From Mycolicibacterium holsaticum DSM 44478 = JCM 12374 (GTDB lineage: Bacteria; Actinomycetota; Actinomycetes; Mycobacteriales; Mycobacteriaceae): DNA of 64,000 nt. The stretch lies in the NCBI RefSeq assembly GCF_019645835.1, contig NZ_CP080998.1:1798001-1862000 (forward strand), written 5' to 3'. Shown in pieces: positions 33,763 through 42,402 of this stretch (position 1 is the stretch's first letter; each line of letters begins with the position of its first letter). The position numbers were made by a program, and so were the translations under genes. The notes beneath the pieces were generated by a model. The model had not been told where the DNA came from and ran no database searches. It worked only from the letters and a program-made list of their open reading frames with translations.

Positions 33763-34096
33763 CAGCTAATTCCCCGTCCGTTTGTGCAACTTGCTGACCT
33801 GCGGGCTGAGAGCCAGCCGTCAGCTAACCGACTGTATCAGAATTATGCGCGTTCTAGCAGCCTAAAACCGGAAAACTCGGTGCCAACGCTGTCTCTTCCG
33901 CAACTATCAGCCGGCATTTGTGACCAAAGCCATAACTTTGCTTATGCTGCCACCAGCACACATCAATCCGGCAGGCCGCCGATCAGGGACGATAATTGAC
34001 GCCTGCGTAATCCGCAACGATTTGGTCGGCATCGGGTGGGAGCGCGGAGCGGGCGCCCGCGGGGGCATGGCGCGTCATCTGCGCGATTGAGAAGAA
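33763..34096. other. Gene-free spacer of lower GC
   Basis: No supportable gene. The part 33815-33985 is clearly poorer in GC than its surroundings and probably contains promoters for the flanking small frame. I see no repeat, tRNA or recognised regulatory site in it. Confidence 0.5.
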
Positions 34097-34124
34097 GTGC
34101 CGCCGGCCCAGAGGACGGCGGCAC
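34097..34124 (-). terminator. Hairpin downstream of tRNA-Lys
   Basis: Perfect 9-bp arms GTGCCGCCG (34097-34105) and CGGCGGCAC (34116-34124), 10-nt loop, 30 bp beyond the tRNA-Lys 3' end on the minus strand. No T tract, as is common for mycobacterial terminators. Confidence 0.6.
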
Positions 34125-34153
34125 AAGGATCGCAGAGATCGACCCCGGGTAAG

Positions 34154-34226
<73 letters not shown>

Positions 34227-34381
34227 GCGTGTGCGACAATAACAGGCCCTCTGGCGCGGCGTGAAATCCCGAGCGCAGGGGGTCGCGCAGAGCCCGTCGA
34301 GGCGCCTTGCATTCGAATTTGCCCATACACTGTTGCAGAGAAGCGTTGCTCTGTTGTTCCTGGTTGCGAGGTGGAAAGAAA

Positions 34382-35602
34382 ATGTGGCAGGTCCAGACAG
34401 TGACCCGTCCGCGTCGGCGTCGTGCATGGCTGACGGCCATTGCCCTTGTCCCCGTGGTCGCGTTGGGGCTGTCCTCCTGCAGCAGCAGTTCCGCACCTCC
34501 CGAGACCCAGGTGATCTCCGACAAGGGCACCCCGTTCGGGGATTTGCTCATCCCCAAGCTCGTGTCGTCGGTCAAGGACGGGGCGGTGGGAGTGAGCGTC
34601 GACGCCCCGGTGACCGTCAGCGCCGAGTCCGGCGTGCTGGGTTCGGTCACGATGGTCAACGAGAACGGCCGCTCCGTGGACGGCAAGCTGAGCCCCGACG
34701 GCCTGACGTGGGCCACCACTGAGCCGCTCGGCTACAACAAGCGCTACACGCTGACCGCGGAGTCGATGGGCCTCGGCGGCGCCACCAGCAGGCAGATGAC
34801 GTTCGAGACGCATTCGCCGGAGAACCTGACGATGCCTTACGTCGTGCCCAGCGACGGCGAGGTGGTGGGCGTGGGTCAGCCGGTCGCGATCCGGTTCGAC
34901 GAGAACATCCCCAACCGGCTGGCCGCCCAGCGGGCGATCACGGTCAAGACGACGCCGCACGTCGACGGCGCGTTCTACTGGCTGAACAACCGCGAAGTGC
35001 GTTGGCGCCCAGCCCATTACTGGAAGCCCGGTACGACGGTTGATGTGTCGGTCAACACCTACGGCGTCGACCTCGGCGACGGCCTGTTCGGGCAGGAGAA
35101 CGTCACCACGCACTTCACCATCGGTGACGAGGTGATCTCCACGATCGACGACACCACCAAGACGCTGACCGTGAAGCGCAACGGCGAAGTCGTCAAGACC
35201 ATGCCGGTGTCCATGGGCAAGAACAGCACCCCGACCAACAACGGCACCTACATCGTCGGTGAGAAGCGCTCGCACATGGTGATGGACTCGTCGACCTACG
35301 GGGTGCCGGTCAACTCACCCAACGGCTATCGCACCGAGGTGGATTGGGCGACCCAGATCTCTTACAGCGGCATCTACGTGCACGCTGCGCCGTGGTCGGT
35401 GGGCAGCCAGGGCTCGAGCAACGTGAGCCACGGCTGCGTCAACGTCAGTACCAGCAACGGGCAGTGGTTCTACAACAACTCGAAGCGCGGTGACGTCGTC
35501 GAGGTCGTCAACACGGTCGGTTCCACGCTGCCGGGCACCGACGGCCTGGGGGACTGGAACATCCCGTGGGAGACGTGGAAGGCCGGCAACGCCAACATCT
35601 GA
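34382..35602 (+). CDS. ldtB: L,D-transpeptidase LdtB (LdtMt2/LppS)
   Basis: A 406-aa lipoprotein that makes 3-3 cross-links in peptidoglycan and is the main carbapenem-sensitive L,D-transpeptidase in mycobacteria. Signal peptide with lipobox LSSC (Cys33), two Ig-like domains (about residues 50-250), then the YkuD catalytic domain with [10 protein letters not shown] and SHGCVNVS (catalytic Cys352), and the C-terminal [11 protein letters not shown] segment. Collinear with M. tuberculosis Rv2518c. The ATG at 34382 was chosen as the start of a normal signal peptide; the frame is open further upstream. Followed by a strong hairpin terminator. The neighbour across tRNA-Lys fits the conserved order. 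Confidence 0.97.
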   Translation: MWQVQTVTRPRRRRAWLTAIALVPVVALGLSSCSSSSAPPETQVISDKGTPFGDLLIPKLVSSVKDGAVGVSVDAPVTVSAESGVLGSVTMVNENGRSVDGKLSPDGLTWATTEPLGYNKRYTLTAESMGLGGATSRQMTFETHSPENLTMPYVVPSDGEVVGVGQPVAIRFDENIPNRLAAQRAITVKTTPHVDGAFYWLNNREVRWRPAHYWKPGTTVDVSVNTYGVDLGDGLFGQENVTTHFTIGDEVISTIDDTTKTLTVKRNGEVVKTMPVSMGKNSTPTNNGTYIVGEKRSHMVMDSSTYGVPVNSPNGYRTEVDWATQISYSGIYVHAAPWSVGSQGSSNVSHGCVNVSTSNGQWFYNNSKRGDVVEVVNTVGSTLPGTDGLGDWNIPWETWKAGNANI

Positions 35603-35612
35603 GCCGAAAAAC

Positions 35613-35641
35613 GGTCAGGGAGCGGAATCCGCTCCCTGACC
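35613..35641 (+). terminator. Terminator of ldtB
   Basis: 13-bp perfect stem, GGTCAGGGAGCGG (35613-35625) with CCGCTCCCTGACC (35629-35641), 3-nt loop, starting 10 bp after the ldtB stop. It ends 4 bp before the left att repeat. Confidence 0.85.
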
Positions 35642-35645
35642 GATC

Positions 35646-35668
35646 GGGGTGGCTGACGGGACTCGAAC
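35646..35668 (-). repeat. Left att repeat (tRNA-His 3' end remnant)
   Basis: 23 bp identical to 39907-39929; on the minus strand it reads the GTTCGAGTCCCGTCAGCCAC T-arm/acceptor end plus CCC. Sequence after it (toward 35669) does not continue the tRNA, so it is not a gene. Confidence 0.9.
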
Positions 35669-35749
35669 ACCCATGCGTGGGGTGGATCCTTGCATTGAGA
35701 AGCAAAACTACTCCCTGATCTGCGATGGTCAGGCTTTGCTAACTACCTT

Positions 35750-35805
35750 GTAGGTCCGGTAGATACACCGCCATGCAACGTCGGCGTTGCATGGAATGGA
35801 CCTAC
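35750..35805. repeat. Nested inverted repeats inside the island's left end
   Basis: Inner stem CCATGCAACG (35771-35780) with CGTTGCATGG (35785-35794), 4-nt loop. Outer arms GTAGGTCC (35750-35757) and GGACCTAC (35798-35805). Both are perfect. Possible recombination arm sites or a strong terminator. Confidence 0.6.
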
Positions 35806-36028
35806 GCGGTGGCGGGTGTTGTTTGGAACAACGCGGCTCCAACGCAGATCGGCGTACCGTTTCTCACAGGAATTTTCCAGGCGGTCAATTTCCGGGGGTC
35901 AATATGTCGGAGCCGGGGTGGTATCCGCCGCTTGAGGGTGCACACTGGGGTCGGCCAGCAGAGGAATTCCCCGCACCCGAGCTGGCACCCACGAAGCAGC
36001 GGAGCTGGCTGGTGCCCGCAGCCCTAGC

Positions 36029-37105
36029 TGTAATGACCAGGCAGGTTGTGGACGGCGTGGCGTGAGGAAGTAGGTGAGGACCTCCGGTATCGGTGTGGTT
36101 ACCACACTCACATCGATCACCGAGAGGTCCTCATGTCTCACGCTAATGCCTTGTTGACCCCGAAGGGCCGATTGCGGTTGGCTTGCTGCGTTGTCGATCA
36201 GGGCTGGCCGCTGCGCCGGGCTGCTGAGCGGTTCCAATGCTCGCCGGCGACGGCCAAGAAGTGGGCCGACCGCTACCGTGCCGGTGGTGTCGCGGCGATG
36301 GGTGACCGCTCGAGCCGTCCGCACGCCAGTCCGAACCGGACTCCCAAGAAGACCGAACGGCGGATTATCAACCTGCGCTTCACCCGGCGGTGGGGACCGC
36401 ACCGCATCGCCTATCACCTGCATCTGTCGCGCTCGACGGTGCAGGCTGTACTGGGCCGTTACCGGATGCCGCTGTTGTGCCATCTGGATCAGAACACCGG
36501 CCTGGCGGTGCGCCGGCCCAAACCGCGCCGATATGAACATGCTGCGCCGGGGGATCTGGTGCACGTGGACATCAAGAAGCTTGGTCGTATCCCTGATGGC
36601 GGTGGCCACCGCAAGCTCGGGCGCACGGTCGGCAACCGGAACAACAACAAGCAGGGCCGCGGCTACGCCTTTTTGCACCATGCCGTTGATGACCACTCTC
36701 GGCTGGCTTACTCCGAGATCCTCGACGATGAACGAAAAGAGACCGCCGCCGCTTTCTGGAAACGCGCCAGGCAGCACTTCTCTGATCATGGAATCGTGAT
36801 CAAGCGGGTGCTGACCGATAACGGATCCTGTTATCGGTCAAAGGTTTTCGCCGAGGCCTTGGGCACCCAGGTCCAACACAAGAGGACCCGTCCGTACCGG
36901 CCGCAGACCAACGGCAAAGTCGAGCGGTTCAACCGCACCCTCAACCAGGAATGGGCCTACGCCCAGACCTACCTCACCGACGAAGCCCGCGCCGCGACCT
37001 ACCAGGCATGGATCCATCACTACAATCACCACCGACCCCACACCGGCATCAAGGGAAAGTCACCAATCGAACGCCTCAGCGTTCACAACCTGCCCGCGAA
37101 GAACA
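36029..37105 (+). mobile_element. Complete IS481-family insertion sequence
   Basis: A 1077-bp element flanked by a 6-bp target duplication CCTAGC (36023-36028 and 37106-37111), matching the NCTAGN target known for IS481. The ends are imperfect inverted repeats beginning TGT with a shared GGCAGGTTGTG core (left end from 36029, right end read from 37105). It encodes one intact transposase. Intact ends and exact duplication indicate a recent insertion. Confidence 0.92.
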
Positions 37106-37110
37106 CCTAG
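36133..37110 (+). CDS. IS481-family transposase
   Basis: A 325-aa DDE transposase. N-terminal helix-turn-helix (LRRAAERFQCSPATAKKWAD, about residues 30-50), then the rve integrase core with DDE residues in HVDIKKLG, LTDNGSCYRS and QTNGKVERFNRT. ATG at 36133 was chosen over an upstream in-frame Met because the family begins close to the SHANALLTPKGRLRL segment. The IS ends at 37105, so the last codon is completed, and the TAG stop supplied, by the duplicated CCTAGC target. No frameshift; probably active. Confidence 0.93.
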   Translation: MSHANALLTPKGRLRLACCVVDQGWPLRRAAERFQCSPATAKKWADRYRAGGVAAMGDRSSRPHASPNRTPKKTERRIINLRFTRRWGPHRIAYHLHLSRSTVQAVLGRYRMPLLCHLDQNTGLAVRRPKPRRYEHAAPGDLVHVDIKKLGRIPDGGGHRKLGRTVGNRNNNKQGRGYAFLHHAVDDHSRLAYSEILDDERKETAAAFWKRARQHFSDHGIVIKRVLTDNGSCYRSKVFAEALGTQVQHKRTRPYRPQTNGKVERFNRTLNQEWAYAQTYLTDEARAATYQAWIHHYNHHRPHTGIKGKSPIERLSVHNLPAKNT

Positions 37111-37818
37111 CCGTCGGTGTCGCTGGTATCGCCTCCGCTGTGACATTGGGTGTGGTGTTGTGGCCGCGGCAGCTGACCGCACCAGCCCCGCCGACTGTTG
37201 CGGTGCCCGTCCCCGTCCAACCGCCTGCGCCCACCACGCATGCGCTGCCGTCTATCGAGATGATCTCGAAGTCGGTGCAAGCCTCGATGCAGAAGGATCT
37301 GGACTCCGACCCTGGCTTGTCAGGGTTGCAGGTTATGAAAGTGGAGCTCGTTCACAAGTCGGGCAACGAGTACAAGGGCATCGCCAGGATACGAACTTCG
37401 GATGGAGAGTCGCATGAGGTTCCTGTCGAAGTCACATCCGACGAAAACAACACGCTGTGGGAAACTCCGCCGGGCGCGTTCAACTTTGTCCGTGACACGC
37501 CCCCGCCGCCGGTGGTCAAACCCCCGCCTGCGGCCGCAGGCCCTGTCGAGAATTTCAAGATCTGCCCATCAGGCTTGAGTGGGGTTGCATCCGGCGACAC
37601 TAGTTGCGCCTTCGCCGACAGTGTCCGTTCGTCTTGGTATTCCCATCCAGGCCCCACGGTTGTTGCCTACAGCCCGGTAACGCATCAGTCATACGTGATG
37701 CACTGCATTTCCGCGGTTACGGATGTGTGGCCACAAGCGATGCGTTGTCTGGGCACGAATAACCAAGGCACGATTCTGATCGTTTATATCGGCTAGGGGA
37801 GAGAGCCGATCGAGCTTC

Positions 37819-38090
37819 GTGATGATCCAGGCCGAGCCGCGTTCGTTAACTCACTGGGCTTCGGACCTGCAGCCGGACCGCAAGGAGCTGGGAACCGACG
37901 CGCTGCCGGTGATCACCCTCCACGGTCTCGCCATACGCACGCGGCGGTGCTGCTGGAGGTGCGGGAGAACCCGACGGTGGTCCCGAAACGTTTCGGGCAC
38001 ACGACGTTCACCACGACGATGGACATCTACTCCCATGTCACACCGACGATGCAGCGGTCGCCGGTGGACCGCTTCGCCGCTGGCGGCCGT
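37819..38090 (+). pseudogene. Tyrosine integrase remnant (C-terminal, frameshifted)
   Basis: Two adjacent frames join into the C-terminal catalytic part of a phage/ICE-type tyrosine recombinase. The first frame has DALPVITLHGL up to about 37925. Then, after loss of one base near 37926, the second has RHTHAAVLLEVRENPTVVPK, RFGHTTFTTTMDIYSHVTPT and MQRSPVDRFAA (to about 38090). The RHTH, GH and nucleophile Tyr (IYSHV) are all present but out of one frame, and the N-terminal domains are missing. It lies within the tRNA-His island and was presumably its integrase. Confidence 0.82.
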
Positions 38091-38097
38091 TGTGTCA

Positions 38098-39714
38098 TCA
38101 GTAGCAACTCACAGTTCCCATCGACTCAGCCGGAGGCGTCGGGTTTGGCTCGCTGGAATATTGCAGCGCGGGCATTCCCAAGTATCGGGTGTTGGGGGGC
38201 ATTCTCGCCTCGGCCGGCGGCACGCTCATTGGGAACGCGATGATGATGTCGGTGTAGTACAGCAGGTTCGACGGACATCCAGACGACGCGCTCGCGGGCT
38301 GCGGATTCCAGGCTCGCAGAACTACCTTATTCGAAACACGGTAGCCCTCTGCGCAGCTCGGCTCGCAGACGTTGAAAACAGCGATGCCGCTGCCATCCGC
38401 ACCGTCTCGGCCCCAGGCGGTCCAGGTGATGTCTTGCAGTGAGAGCCCTCCGCTCGCACAGAAGAGTAATTCTGCGGTCGTGGGCCGATCCGTCGGCGGA
38501 TCGTTCGAGTTGAAGCATGCCGTGAGTGCGTAACCGTTCTCCACCGGTGGCTGTGTAGCCGTCGCCGGTACCGGGGCCAATGAAGTGGGCGATGGCGCCG
38601 GTGGCGAGAACGGATCCATAGGACCCCGGGTCGGACTCATTCCCGGCGTGGTCAATGAAGAGGGGGTCGACGGGTCGCCGTCGGAAGTATTGCGGTCGGA
38701 CCAAGGGCGCCACAGCAATAGGGTGCCGGCCAGAAGAATGACCACCGCGGCTGCGATGGTCGGAATCAACCAGCGCCTGATGGCTTGTCGCGCAGCCGTC
38801 GTCGATGTGGGCGCGTCCCGACGCCGGACCAATGCCAGTTGTGTTGGCGCACTAGACCGCCGGGCTGTTGAGTCAACGCTGGTTCTGGCCTCCAGTGCCC
38901 GTGCGAAGTCAACACATCGGATGTACCGGTCTGCTGGCGACTTGGATAGGGCTTTCAAAAGAGCTGGATCCAGTGCAGCGAGATCGGCGCGAGTATCGCT
39001 AAGCGCGGGTGCAGGTGAATTCAAGTGCTTGCTGATCACAACAGCAGGGTTCGAATTCGGGAAAAGGGGAGCGCCGGTCAAGAGGTGGTAAGCGGTGGCC
39101 GCCAAAGCGTACTGATCCGCGCGCCCGTCGATCTGCTCGCCCATCAACTGTTCGGGTGCGGCGTAAGCGACCGTGCCCACTGTCGTGTTCGTAGTCGTCA
39201 GGCCGTTGACGTCGTCGATGTTCCTGGCGATGCCGAAATCGGCAAGCAGTACGCGCTGATCGCCTTCTTCGTCCTCAGTGAGGAGGATGTTGGCCGGCTT
39301 CACGTCGCGGTGAAGCAGCCCGCGCGTGTGCGCATAATCGAGTGCGCTCGCAACGGCGGCGACTATCGGGATCACCTGGTCCGCGGGCAGTCCGGCGGGA
39401 TACCTCTCGGACAGCTGAAGGCTTAGATCCTGACCGTCGACGAAGTCCATCGCGATCCAGAGTTGGCCATCGTGCTCGCCGCGATCATGGACTCCGACGA
39501 TGTTCGGATGCCACAAGGTCGACGCAAGATCCGCCTCACGACTGAACCGGGACCGATACTGCGGGTCTGCCGACCACTCCTTCGGCAGGAGCTTCAGTGC
39601 ATCGTGGCGTGGCAGCCTCGGGTGCTGAGCAAGATAGACCTCGCCCATACCGCCGGACCCAAGCAGCCGGATAATGCGGTAGCCAGCGAAGTCCGCCCCG
39701 TTACTAAGCGGCAT
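38098..39714 (-). CDS. Receptor-type Ser/Thr protein kinase (Pkn family)
   Basis: A 538-aa kinase. Cytoplasmic catalytic domain (about residues 12-275): glycine loop [16 protein letters not shown] Lys41 (HDALKLL), [11 protein letters not shown] (Asp137), DFGIA (159-163), [14 protein letters not shown] juxtamembrane linker, one transmembrane helix ([20 protein letters not shown], about 320-340), a Pro/Ser/Thr-rich stretch and an extracytoplasmic domain with several Cys follow. It resembles PknF-type mycobacterial kinases, but the sensor domain is unfamiliar and not PASTA. Found within the tRNA-His island, it is the only intact non-transposase gene there, so it is accessory signalling cargo. 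The stop lies 7 bp from the end of the integrase remnant. Confidence 0.92.
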   Translation of the reverse strand: MPLSNGADFAGYRIIRLLGSGGMGEVYLAQHPRLPRHDALKLLPKEWSADPQYRSRFSREADLASTLWHPNIVGVHDRGEHDGQLWIAMDFVDGQDLSLQLSERYPAGLPADQVIPIVAAVASALDYAHTRGLLHRDVKPANILLTEDEEGDQRVLLADFGIARNIDDVNGLTTTNTTVGTVAYAAPEQLMGEQIDGRADQYALAATAYHLLTGAPLFPNSNPAVVISKHLNSPAPALSDTRADLAALDPALLKALSKSPADRYIRCVDFARALEARTSVDSTARRSSAPTQLALVRRRDAPTSTTAARQAIRRWLIPTIAAAVVILLAGTLLLWRPWSDRNTSDGDPSTPSSLTTPGMSPTRGPMDPFSPPAPSPTSLAPVPATATQPPVENGYALTACFNSNDPPTDRPTTAELLFCASGGLSLQDITWTAWGRDGADGSGIAVFNVCEPSCAEGYRVSNKVVLRAWNPQPASASSGCPSNLLYYTDIIIAFPMSVPPAEARMPPNTRYLGMPALQYSSEPNPTPPAESMGTVSCY

Positions 39715-39864
39715 CCACCGGATGCTACGGCCCGGCGTCTCCGTCGAGAGATCGGCTACACCTTGCCAACGGAGACTGGCTTGTGGTCGCGGCCGGAACG
39801 CGGCCCTACTCGCGGAGCTCGCTCGCTATTGCATATTTCGTTGCATGAACCCCTGAACGACCAC

Positions 39865-39894
39865 CGCCCCACCCGCTAAAGCGCAGGTGGGGCG
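39865..39894 (-). terminator. Hairpin downstream of tRNA-His
   Basis: Perfect 9-bp arms CGCCCCACC (39865-39873) and GGTGGGGCG (39886-39894), 12-nt loop, just outside the tRNA 3' end on the minus strand and inside the island boundary. Confidence 0.6.
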
Positions 39895-39906
39895 ATGTTC
39901 ACAGTT

Positions 39907-39929
39907 GGGGTGGCTGACGGGACTCGAAC
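39907..39929 (-). repeat. Right att repeat (within tRNA-His)
   Basis: 23 bp identical to 35646-35668; forms the 3' part of the intact tRNA-His gene. Confidence 0.9.
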
Positions 39930-39982
39930 CCGCGACAGCCAGGATCACAACCTGGTGCTCTACCAACTGAACTACAGCCACC
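39909..39982 (-). tRNA. tRNA-His (GTG)
   Basis: A 74-nt cloverleaf including the histidine-specific G-1. Acceptor GGTGGCTG pairs with CAGCCACC. D-arm TAGTTCAGTTGGTAGAGCA, anticodon GTG in CAGGTTGTGATCCTG, T-arm CGGGTTCGAGTCCCG. Its 3' 21 bp form part of the att core of the neighbouring island. Confidence 0.97.
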
Positions 39983-40016
39983 ATTGCCGCGGCGTGTTGC
40001 TGCGGCGTCGTCGATA

Positions 40017-40664
40017 CTATCCGCTCGGGCGCTGTCCGGCCGAATCGATAACGTTCGCGTCGGTGCCGTTGGTCCCTAGTTCGGCTGCGATCGCGGCGAT
40101 GTCGCTGGTCGAAGGCCCGGGCGGGGGTACGAACGCGGTACGCCGGTAGTAGCGCAACTCACGGATCGACTCGTGAATGTCGGCCAGGGCGCGGTGCGCG
40201 AGGCCCTTCTCGGGCTGGCCGAAGTAGATCCTGGGGTACCAGCGCCGGCAGAGTTCCTTGATGGAGCTGACGTCGATCATCCGGTAATGCAGGAAATCGT
40301 CGAGCTTGGGCATGTCGCGGGCGATGAAGCCGCGGTCGGTGGCGATCGAGTTGCCGGCCAGCGGCGCGGTCTTGGCCTGTTTGACGTGCGTGCGGATGTA
40401 GTCGAGCACCATCTCCTCCGCCGCGGCGACGTCGACGGTCGAGGTGCGGACCTCCTCGATCAGCCCCGATTTCGTGTGCATCTCGGTGACGACGGGGATC
40501 ATCGACGACAACGCCTGATCATCGGTGTGGATGACGACGTCGAGACCGTCACCGAGGATATTGAGGTCGGCATCGGTCACCAGCACCGCGATCTCGATGA
40601 GCCGGTCTGACGCCAGATCCAGCCCCGTCATCTCGCAGTCGATCCACACCAGTTCGTCCCGCAC
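40017..40664 (-). CDS. orn: Oligoribonuclease Orn
   Basis: A 215-aa DEDDh 3'-5' exoribonuclease that finishes RNA decay by degrading 2-5-mers, and cleaves pGpG-type dinucleotides. Seen: [11 protein letters not shown] (first DE), [29 protein letters not shown] (Asp), [18 protein letters not shown] and [11 protein letters not shown] (His and Asp). GTG 40664 was chosen because AGGAAGA lies 7 nt upstream and the length then equals M. tuberculosis Orn (Rv2511); ATG 40682 is the alternative. The C-terminal 35 residues are a family-specific tail. Divergent from the HerA-like ATPase. Confidence 0.96.
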   Translation of the reverse strand: MRDELVWIDCEMTGLDLASDRLIEIAVLVTDADLNILGDGLDVVIHTDDQALSSMIPVVTEMHTKSGLIEEVRTSTVDVAAAEEMVLDYIRTHVKQAKTAPLAGNSIATDRGFIARDMPKLDDFLHYRMIDVSSIKELCRRWYPRIYFGQPEKGLAHRALADIHESIRELRYYRRTAFVPPPGPSTSDIAAIAAELGTNGTDANVIDSAGQRPSG

Positions 40665-40744
40665 AGCATCTCTTCCTGTCATCCCCCGCCTTTCGGCCGT
40701 GGGCCCATGGCTCGCCTCAGACGATCACAGTACTGTTTTCGACC

Positions 40745-42319
40745 ATGACGACTGAGCCGACGGGCACCTCCGCTCAGCAGATCGCCGCCGGATACGCCAT
40801 CGAAGGCCAGGCGCTTGAGCTGGGCGCGGTCGTCGTGGACGGGGTGTGTGACCCGTCTGCGCAGGTCCGCATTCCGCTGGCGACGATCAACCGGCACGGC
40901 CTGGTCGCAGGCGCCACCGGGACGGGCAAGACCAAATCCCTGCAACTGATCGCCGAACAACTCTCCGCTGCGGGCGTGCCGTGCCTGATGGCCGACGTGA
41001 AGGGCGACCTGTCGGGGCTTTCGCGGCCGGGGCAGGCCGGCGACAAGATCGACCAGCGGGCCGCCGACACCGCCGACAGCTGGACACCCACCGCGTACCC
41101 GGTCGAGTTCCTCACGCTCGGCACCAGCGGCGGCGGGGTGCCGGTACGCGCGACGATCTCCAGCTTCGGCCCGATCCTGCTCTCAAAGGTTTTGGGCCTC
41201 AACAAGACCCAGGAATCCACCCTCGGGCTGATCTTTCACTGGGCCGATCAGCAAGGGTTGCCGCTGCTGGACCTCAAGGACCTGCGGTCGGTCATCTCCT
41301 ACCTCACCAGCGACGAGGGCAAGCCCCTGCTGAAATCGCTCGGTGCGGTGTCGACGACGACGGCCGGGGTGATCCTGCGCGCCCTGGTGAACCTCGAGGC
41401 CGAGGGCGGTGACACGTTCTTCGGCGAACCCGAGCTGGAGCCCACCGACCTGTTGCGCTTCGACGAGCAGGGCCGCGGCGTCATCACCCTGCTCGAACTC
41501 GGCAGCCAGGCCACCCGGCCGGTGCTGTTCTCCACCTTCCTGATGTGGGTGCTGGCCGACCTGTTCACGTCGTTGCCCGAGGTCGGCGACCTCGACAAGC
41601 CCAAGCTGGTGTTCTTCTTCGATGAAGCGCACCTGCTGTTCACCGACGCGTCCAAGGCGTTCCTCGAGCAGGTCGAACAGACCGTCAAGCTGATCCGATC
41701 CAAAGGTGTCGGCGTGTTCTTCTGCACCCAGCTACCCACCGACGTCCCCAACGACGTGCTCTCCCAACTCGGTGCGCGCATCCAGCATGCGTTGCGCGCG
41801 TTCACCCCCGACGACCAGAAGGCGCTGTCGCGAACCGTGCGCACCTACCCGAAAACCAAGGTGTACGACCTGGAGTCGGCGTTGACATCGCTGGGTATCG
41901 GCGAGGCGGTTGTCACCGTCCTCTCAGAGAAGGGCGCGCCGACACCGGTGGCCTGGACCCGGATGCGGGCGCCGCGGTCGCTGATGGACACCATCGGCAA
42001 CGACGCGATCACCGCCGCCGCCAAGGCCAGCCCACTGCAGGCCGAGTACGGGCAGACCGTGGACCGCGACTCGGCCTACGAGCGGCTGGCCGCCAAGCTC
42101 GCACCGCCGCCTGACGTGGCCGCCGCACCCCCGGAAGTGCCGGTACCGGAAATGCCGATGCCCGTGCCGCCGATGCCCGCCCCGCCCGCGGAGCCGGGCA
42201 TGCTGGAGAAGATGATGGACAGCCCCGCGTTCAAGAGCGCGATGCGCTCGGCGGGCACCGTCATCGGCCGCGAGATCACCCGCAGCATCTTCGGCACCGG
42301 GCGCCGTCGCAGGCGCTGA
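40745..42319 (+). CDS. DUF853/HerA-like P-loop ATPase
   Basis: A 524-aa ATPase of the HerA/FtsK-like helicase group, counterpart of M. tuberculosis Rv2510c. Walker A is GATGTGKT (residues 56-63), Walker B LVFFFDEAHLLF (about 286-297), and an Arg-rich sensor region follows (GVFFCTQLPTDVPNDVLSQL). A Pro-rich segment (about 455-485) precedes a C-terminal DUF853 tail with GREITRSIFGTGRRRRR. It may pump or remodel DNA, but no nuclease partner (NurA) is nearby, and the role in mycobacteria is not known. Divergent from orn; convergent with cmrA with a repeat hairpin between. Confidence 0.9.
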   Translation: MTTEPTGTSAQQIAAGYAIEGQALELGAVVVDGVCDPSAQVRIPLATINRHGLVAGATGTGKTKSLQLIAEQLSAAGVPCLMADVKGDLSGLSRPGQAGDKIDQRAADTADSWTPTAYPVEFLTLGTSGGGVPVRATISSFGPILLSKVLGLNKTQESTLGLIFHWADQQGLPLLDLKDLRSVISYLTSDEGKPLLKSLGAVSTTTAGVILRALVNLEAEGGDTFFGEPELEPTDLLRFDEQGRGVITLLELGSQATRPVLFSTFLMWVLADLFTSLPEVGDLDKPKLVFFFDEAHLLFTDASKAFLEQVEQTVKLIRSKGVGVFFCTQLPTDVPNDVLSQLGARIQHALRAFTPDDQKALSRTVRTYPKTKVYDLESALTSLGIGEAVVTVLSEKGAPTPVAWTRMRAPRSLMDTIGNDAITAAAKASPLQAEYGQTVDRDSAYERLAAKLAPPPDVAAAPPEVPVPEMPMPVPPMPAPPAEPGMLEKMMDSPAFKSAMRSAGTVIGREITRSIFGTGRRRRR

Positions 42320-42331
42320 TCGGCAGACCGC

Positions 42332-42393
42332 GCCGAAATAGCATTCCGGGCTGTGATTTCGGTGAATCGACGACCTGGAATGCTATTTCGCGG
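42332..42393. repeat. Long intergenic palindrome, family A copy 2 (probable bidirectional terminator)
   Basis: Arms GCCGAAATAGCATTCCGGG (42332-42350) and CCTGGAATGCTATTTCGCGG (42374-42393). Shares the GGAATGCTATTTCGCGG arm with the copy at 9206-9268. Lies between convergent stops at 42319 and 42403. Confidence 0.8.
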
Positions 42394-42402
42394 CAACAGC
42401 GC

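Larger units (their letters stand above)
35904..37796 (+). pseudogene. Membrane protein gene split by the IS481-family element
   Basis: The 5' part (35904-36028) begins MSEPGWYPPLEGAHWGRP, and the 3' part (37106-37796) continues the same frame. Removing the IS and one copy of CCTAGC gives an uninterrupted 269-aa frame. Its single transmembrane helix is rebuilt across the junction (WLVPAALAVGVAGIASAVTL). After the helix come a Pro-rich linker, a helix-rich segment (SIEMISKSVQASMQKDLDSD) and a C-terminal domain with Cys pairs (ICPSG, TSCAF, HCIS, RCLG). Function unknown; the start PGWYP faintly recalls DUF2510-type proteins. It is cargo of the island. Confidence 0.8.
35646..39929. mobile_element. 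Relic integrative island in tRNA-His
   Basis: A 4.28-kb segment bounded by a perfect 23-bp direct repeat (35646-35668 and 39907-39929) that equals the T-arm and acceptor end of tRNA-His. The complete tRNA lies at the right end with its 3' end facing the segment, which is the geometry left by a tyrosine-integrase element. Inside are a frameshifted integrase C-terminus, a receptor Ser/Thr kinase, and a membrane-protein gene split by an IS481-family element. No replication or transfer genes remain. The segment interrupts the ldtB-orn order otherwise conserved in mycobacteria, and it has several AT-richer parts. Confidence 0.8.

Noticed and set aside
33784..33999. 71-codon open frame downstream of DUF3618
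   Set aside because: It has no RBS, atypical codon use and no recognisable features; it lies in the low-GC spacer.
35646..35760. Possible second tRNA after ldtB
   Set aside because: Only the T-arm and acceptor end match tRNA-His; the D and anticodon arms are missing, so it is an att remnant.
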